DNA of 64,000 nt from contig DLJZ01000029.1 in NCBI GenBank assembly GCA_002478865.1, forward strand, positions 52,251 through 116,250, in the 5' to 3' direction. The notes under the pieces were generated by a model, which was given only the letters and a program-made list of their open reading frames with translations, did not search any database and had not been told where the DNA came from. The position numbers and the translations under genes are program-made. This DNA is from Hungatella sp. UBA7603 (GTDB lineage: Bacteria > Bacillota > Clostridia > Lachnospirales > Lachnospiraceae). Positions 61,196-64,000 of this stretch are shown piece by piece. Numbering within the stretch: position 1 is the stretch's first letter; the number at the start of each line of letters is the position of its first letter.

Positions 61196-61903
61196 TCATC
61201 TGATTTCATTACCGCTTCGACATCCGGAACCGGAAATAAAATGTTTGGTGATATCCCTTGGCCTTGTAATCGCACTTCCTATCACTGCCGCGAATACGCC
61301 CAAAGAGAATGCCTCTTTTAACTGTTCCGGGGTCCATATCCCCCCCTCAGCAATCACTGGTTTTGGTGAGTTCAGAGAAAGCCTCTTCATTAATTCATGA
61401 TTTGGAAGACTTACATCTTTTGTCTCCTCTGTGTACCCGCTCATGGTGGTTCCAATGAAATCAAAACCAAGAGAAGCGGCATTCATCCCTTCTTCATAAG
61501 AGGCACAATCCGCCATGAAAAGCTGATCTGGGTATTTTTCTTTGACTTCCTTCCAAAATTCAGATAGAGTTCTTCCTTCAGGGCGGCGTCTATTGGTGGC
61601 ATCTACGGCAATGATCTCAACCCCACATGCAACCAGTTCATCTATTTCCTTCATCGTGGGCGTTATATACACTTCACTTCCAGCATATTCCCGCTTTACG
61701 ATCCCAATAATAGGAAGGTCTACTTCTTGTTTAATGGCTATGATATCTACTGCCGTATTGGCACGGATGCCTACAGCACCACCTTCTTTTGCGGCATATG
61801 CCATTCTTGACATGATGTGGGGACTGTATAGAGGTTCATCACTGAGCGCCTGACAAGATACAATCAGACCATCTCTAAGCTTATCGTAAAGATTTTTTCT
61901 CAT
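61196..61903 (-). CDS. nanE: N-acetylmannosamine-6-phosphate 2-epimerase
   Basis: The 235-residue TIM-barrel enzyme converts ManNAc-6-P to GlcNAc-6-P in sialic acid or ManNAc use. Motifs are GLIVSCQALSDEPLY, GAVGIRANT, IIGIVKREY (catalytic Lys), IIAVDATNRRRP and the phosphate site IAEGGIWTP with VIGSAITRP. The ATG at 61903 follows GGGGGAG. It is first of a nanE-rpiR operon. No nanA, nanK or sialidase lies near, so substrate may come from other loci; GlcNAc-6-P fits with the PTS at 28-31 kb. Confidence 0.92.
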   Translation of the reverse strand: MRKNLYDKLRDGLIVSCQALSDEPLYSPHIMSRMAYAAKEGGAVGIRANTAVDIIAIKQEVDLPIIGIVKREYAGSEVYITPTMKEIDELVACGVEIIAVDATNRRRPEGRTLSEFWKEVKEKYPDQLFMADCASYEEGMNAASLGFDFIGTTMSGYTEETKDVSLPNHELMKRLSLNSPKPVIAEGGIWTPEQLKEAFSLGVFAAVIGSAITRPRDITKHFISGSGCRSGNEIR

Positions 61904-61932
61904 GTCCTCTCCCCCTTTTCTTTTATGAGACA

Positions 61933-61962
61933 ATCATACCATAAATAAAAAATATATTTCAA
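61933..61962 (-). promoter_or_regulatory. promoter of nanE-rpiR
   Basis: Minus-strand TTGAAA (61957-61962), 18 bases, TATGAT (61933-61938), with an AT-rich spacer that could carry the RpiR operator. Confidence 0.55.
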
Positions 61963-62077
61963 TACAATTTAATTAGAAATTTTATTCATATCCCTAGCTA
62001 ATTTAAGGTTAAATTCAGTTTACGAACACAAGTTGATGTTATACTTTTTGTAATTCATATACAAAGGAGGAATTTAA

Positions 62078-62524
62078 ATGAGTATAACAGGCATATCTGG
62101 AACTTCCACCCTTGATTATCAAACGGAACTCCAGTTGCAAAAAGAAGAACAAAAAAAGGCCACTGAGCAGGTCGCACCCCAACAAGCGCAGATTACAGGA
62201 TTAGTAGACACTGGCTCCACCAACGTTCAAACAGAGTTTTCCACCTCTGATCGAACAAAGGATACCTTAGAAATCAGCAAAGAAGGAAGAGCCTATCAGC
62301 TAAAGTCTCAATCAGATTCTGTATCCAATTCCGCAGAATCCAGTACTAACAGCACTCAAAACCTGACCAGCCTTACTGAGGAAGAGATACAGAAGCTGGT
62401 AGATAAAGGAACCATTAGTCAAGCAGAAGCCGATAAAGAGTTAATGAGAAGAACTTCTGAAAAGAATAAAAATGAATCATCAAATGATACAAAATTGGAA
62501 CCTTATATGGATGAGGAGTCATAA
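62078..62524 (+). CDS. small soluble protein with SHOCT-like C-terminus
   Basis: The 148-residue protein is hydrophilic, rich in Gln, Ser, Thr and Glu. Its N-terminal half is likely disordered (TELQLQKEEQKKATEQVAPQ), followed by TKDTLEISKEGRAYQL, a motif also seen in some flagella-linked small proteins. The C-terminal TEEEIQKLVDKGTISQAEADKEL resembles a SHOCT segment. There is no signal peptide. AAAGGAGG lies before the ATG and a terminator follows, so it is a single unit. Function unknown. Confidence 0.6.
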   Translation: MSITGISGTSTLDYQTELQLQKEEQKKATEQVAPQQAQITGLVDTGSTNVQTEFSTSDRTKDTLEISKEGRAYQLKSQSDSVSNSAESSTNSTQNLTSLTEEEIQKLVDKGTISQAEADKELMRRTSEKNKNESSNDTKLEPYMDEES

Positions 62525-62527
62525 ATA

Positions 62528-62560
62528 GAAAACCTGGTGAAAAGCCGGGTTTTTCTTTTT
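62528..62560 (+). terminator. terminator after the SHOCT-like gene
   Basis: AAAACCTGG pairs with GCCGGGTTTT (one wobble) around a 6-8 base loop and is followed by TTTCTTTTTTT. Confidence 0.75.
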
Positions 62561-62629
62561 TTCCAGTCTCAGCATAAAATAAATCTTTTTTTTCACATAA
62601 TTTGAAGACTCACTGCGTAGGGTTTATGA

Positions 62630-62635
62630 TATAAT
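62630..62635 (+). promoter_or_regulatory. -10 box of the subtilase promoter
   Basis: TATAAT at 62630-62635 is preceded by TATGA, close to an extended -10. No clear -35 box lies at 16-18 bases; TTGAAG is 22 bases away. Confidence 0.45.
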
Positions 62636-62679
62636 AGCAATAGTTTTAATGAATGCTTCATAGTAAGGAGAAAGAAATA

Positions 62680-63978
62680 ATGAAAAAAAGAACCAGAGTC
62701 GCATGTCTGTCCCTTGCCTTTTTGCTCACCGGCCTTTCCTTTCAACTGACCAAACAATTACCGTCAGGAAATCAGCCAGGGACCGAACATGTGCTCCGCT
62801 CGTTTTCAACCGAAGAGGGACAAGCCCTTCACCCACTTGCCATTGGGCCTGGACTTGTAAATCTATCCCCGTCCGATGAATTTTCCACCTATCAATGGGG
62901 ATTGAAAAATGATGGAGAATTCCGTCTAGTGGAATTAAAATCTAAGTTCCAGTCAGTTGATAACGTTTATGACGGATTAAAATCCGGTATGGGTCTTGGA
63001 CTTCCAAAGCCTGGCCCGGGGGATTATGAATCTAAAGTTACAAAAGCGGTAGCAGGAATCGATATAGATATACAACCAGCTTGGGAAGCCTATGAAAAAA
63101 CCGGGGAAAAGCGTTCTGTCATTGTTGCCATCATAGATACAGGCATTGATATCAAACATCAAGAACTTAAGGATTCCATCTGGACAAACCCAGGTGAAAT
63201 TGCTGGTGACGGCCTGGATAATGACGGTAATGGGTTTGTAGATGATATCCACGGCTGGAACTTCTATTCTGGAAACAACAAGGTGTTTTTAGGAAGTGAG
63301 GACAGCCACGGAACCCACGCAGCTGGTACCATAGGGGCCGCAAGAGGTGCTTATGGCATCGCAGGGATTACAGACAACCATTATGTTAAAATCATGCCAC
63401 TTAAGGCACTGGGTGGAAAAGAAGGCACCGGAACTCCCGAGGCAGTCATTCAGTCCATCCGTTATGCCGAGGCCAATGGTGCTTCCATCTGCAACTTAAG
63501 TATGGGAACAACAGCCTACAGCGAGGAGCTGGCCCAGACTATTAAAAATTCTCGCATGCTATTTGTTGTCTCTAGTGGAAACGGAGGAATCTCCGGACTT
63601 GGTTATGATACAGATATCAATCCTGTGTACCCAGCTTCCCTCCCCTTTGACAATGTAATATCCGTAGCAAACATTCTCTTTGATGGTACCTTAAGCAAGG
63701 AATCCAATTTTGGAGCGAAAAGTGTGGATATCGCCGCTCCCGGCACTTATATCCTCAGCACCATACCAGGTAATAAATACGGTTTTATGAGCGGAACCTC
63801 TATGTCAGCTCCTATGGTTACTGGAGTGGCTGCCATGGTATATTCTTACCGGACCGATATTTCCTTATCCGATGTAAAACAGATTCTGCTTAATTCCAGC
63901 AGAAAGCTGGACTCTCTTCAGGGGAAAGTCGTAAGCGGCGGCCTTTTAGACGCTTACAGTGCACTGAACTGGAAGTAA
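62680..63978 (+). CDS. secreted subtilisin-family serine protease (S8)
   Basis: The 432-residue protein has a signal segment (MKKRTRVACLSLAFLLTGLSF), a pro-region to about residue 120 and a complete S8 domain. The triad lies in VAIIDTGIDIKHQEL (Asp), DSHGTHAAGTIGA (His) and MSGTSMSAPMVTGVAAMV (Ser); SSGNGG fits the oxyanion Asn region. The insertion AGDGLDNDGNGFVDDIHGWNF resembles the calcium-binding loop of lactocepin-like and thermitase-like subtilases. The ATG at 62680 follows AAGGAG. It should be exported and act outside the cell. Confidence 0.92.
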   Translation: MKKRTRVACLSLAFLLTGLSFQLTKQLPSGNQPGTEHVLRSFSTEEGQALHPLAIGPGLVNLSPSDEFSTYQWGLKNDGEFRLVELKSKFQSVDNVYDGLKSGMGLGLPKPGPGDYESKVTKAVAGIDIDIQPAWEAYEKTGEKRSVIVAIIDTGIDIKHQELKDSIWTNPGEIAGDGLDNDGNGFVDDIHGWNFYSGNNKVFLGSEDSHGTHAAGTIGAARGAYGIAGITDNHYVKIMPLKALGGKEGTGTPEAVIQSIRYAEANGASICNLSMGTTAYSEELAQTIKNSRMLFVVSSGNGGISGLGYDTDINPVYPASLPFDNVISVANILFDGTLSKESNFGAKSVDIAAPGTYILSTIPGNKYGFMSGTSMSAPMVTGVAAMVYSYRTDISLSDVKQILLNSSRKLDSLQGKVVSGGLLDAYSALNWK

Positions 63979-64000
63979 TATTATAATGAAAAAAGCAGCA

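Noticed and set aside
63979..64000. ATG at 63986 near the window end
   Set aside because: Only five codons are visible and no ribosome site is clear; the A-rich end may as well begin a terminator.

Overview
The window reads as chromosomal DNA of a low-GC, Gram-positive anaerobe of the Clostridia, most likely a Lachnospiraceae member near the Lacrimispora/Lachnoclostridium group. This is inferred from the AT-rich sequence, purine-rich Shine-Dalgarno sites, the order rplQ-ecfA1-ecfA2-ecfT-truA-rplM-rpsI, a KOW-domain gene between map and infA, a zinc-type S14, glucan-binding-type cell-wall repeats and a TyrZ-type tyrosyl-tRNA synthetase behind a T-box. No tRNA, rRNA, insertion sequence or CRISPR array was found.

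Bases 1-31,400 are accessory and mostly on the minus strand. In order they hold: an anti-sigma/ECF-sigma pair cut by the window edge; a C39-like cysteine peptidase and an acetyltransferase; a secreted BNR-propeller/ricin-lectin glycosidase; an atypical kinase; an ABC-2 exporter operon with one frameshifted permease and a long attenuator-bearing leader; a methyltransferase; a BAAT-type hydrolase with a MarR regulator, the only plus-strand operon here; a group resembling drug-response genes (GNAT, Xre-methyltransferase fusion, ANT(6)-like nucleotidyltransferase, Nudix chimera, MerR/GyrI regulator); tyrS with its T-box; a nitroreductase; a cobalt/nickel ECF transporter; a PadR-controlled membrane protein; a DUF2798 protein; mccA/mccB for reverse transsulfuration; a transglutaminase-like protein; and a licT-crr-nagE sugar PTS operon controlled by antitermination.

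Bases 31,800-56,200 carry the ribosomal protein superoperon, read right to left: rpsJ to secY, adk, map, the KOW gene, infA, rpmJ (37 codons), rpsM, rpsK, rpsD, rpoA and rplQ, then two cell-wall-binding surface proteins inserted before ecfA1-ecfA2-ecfT-truA and rplM-rpsI. Promoters with good -35/-10 spacing lie upstream of rpsJ, between infA and rpmJ, upstream of the surface-protein pair, of ecfA1 and of rplM. The rpsJ, rpmJ and rplM promoters are followed by long, structured leaders that look autoregulatory.

Bases 56,200-64,000 hold a third cell-wall-binding protein, a 71-residue protein with 21 cysteines, an RlmI-like methyltransferase, an acyltransferase-3 membrane protein, a nanE-rpiR amino-sugar operon, a small SHOCT-like protein and a secreted subtilisin-family protease.

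The most interesting items are regulatory or small: the attenuator leader ahead of the ABC exporter with a translationally coupled mini-ORF, a 16-bp motif shared by two promoters at identical spacing, paired palindromes over the BAAT promoter, a 19-bp-spacer MerR promoter, the rpmJ and rpsJ leaders, a nested inverted repeat at 28.1 kb, the G-run frameshift in the ABC permease, and the cysteine-rich microprotein. I found no clearly new multi-gene system.
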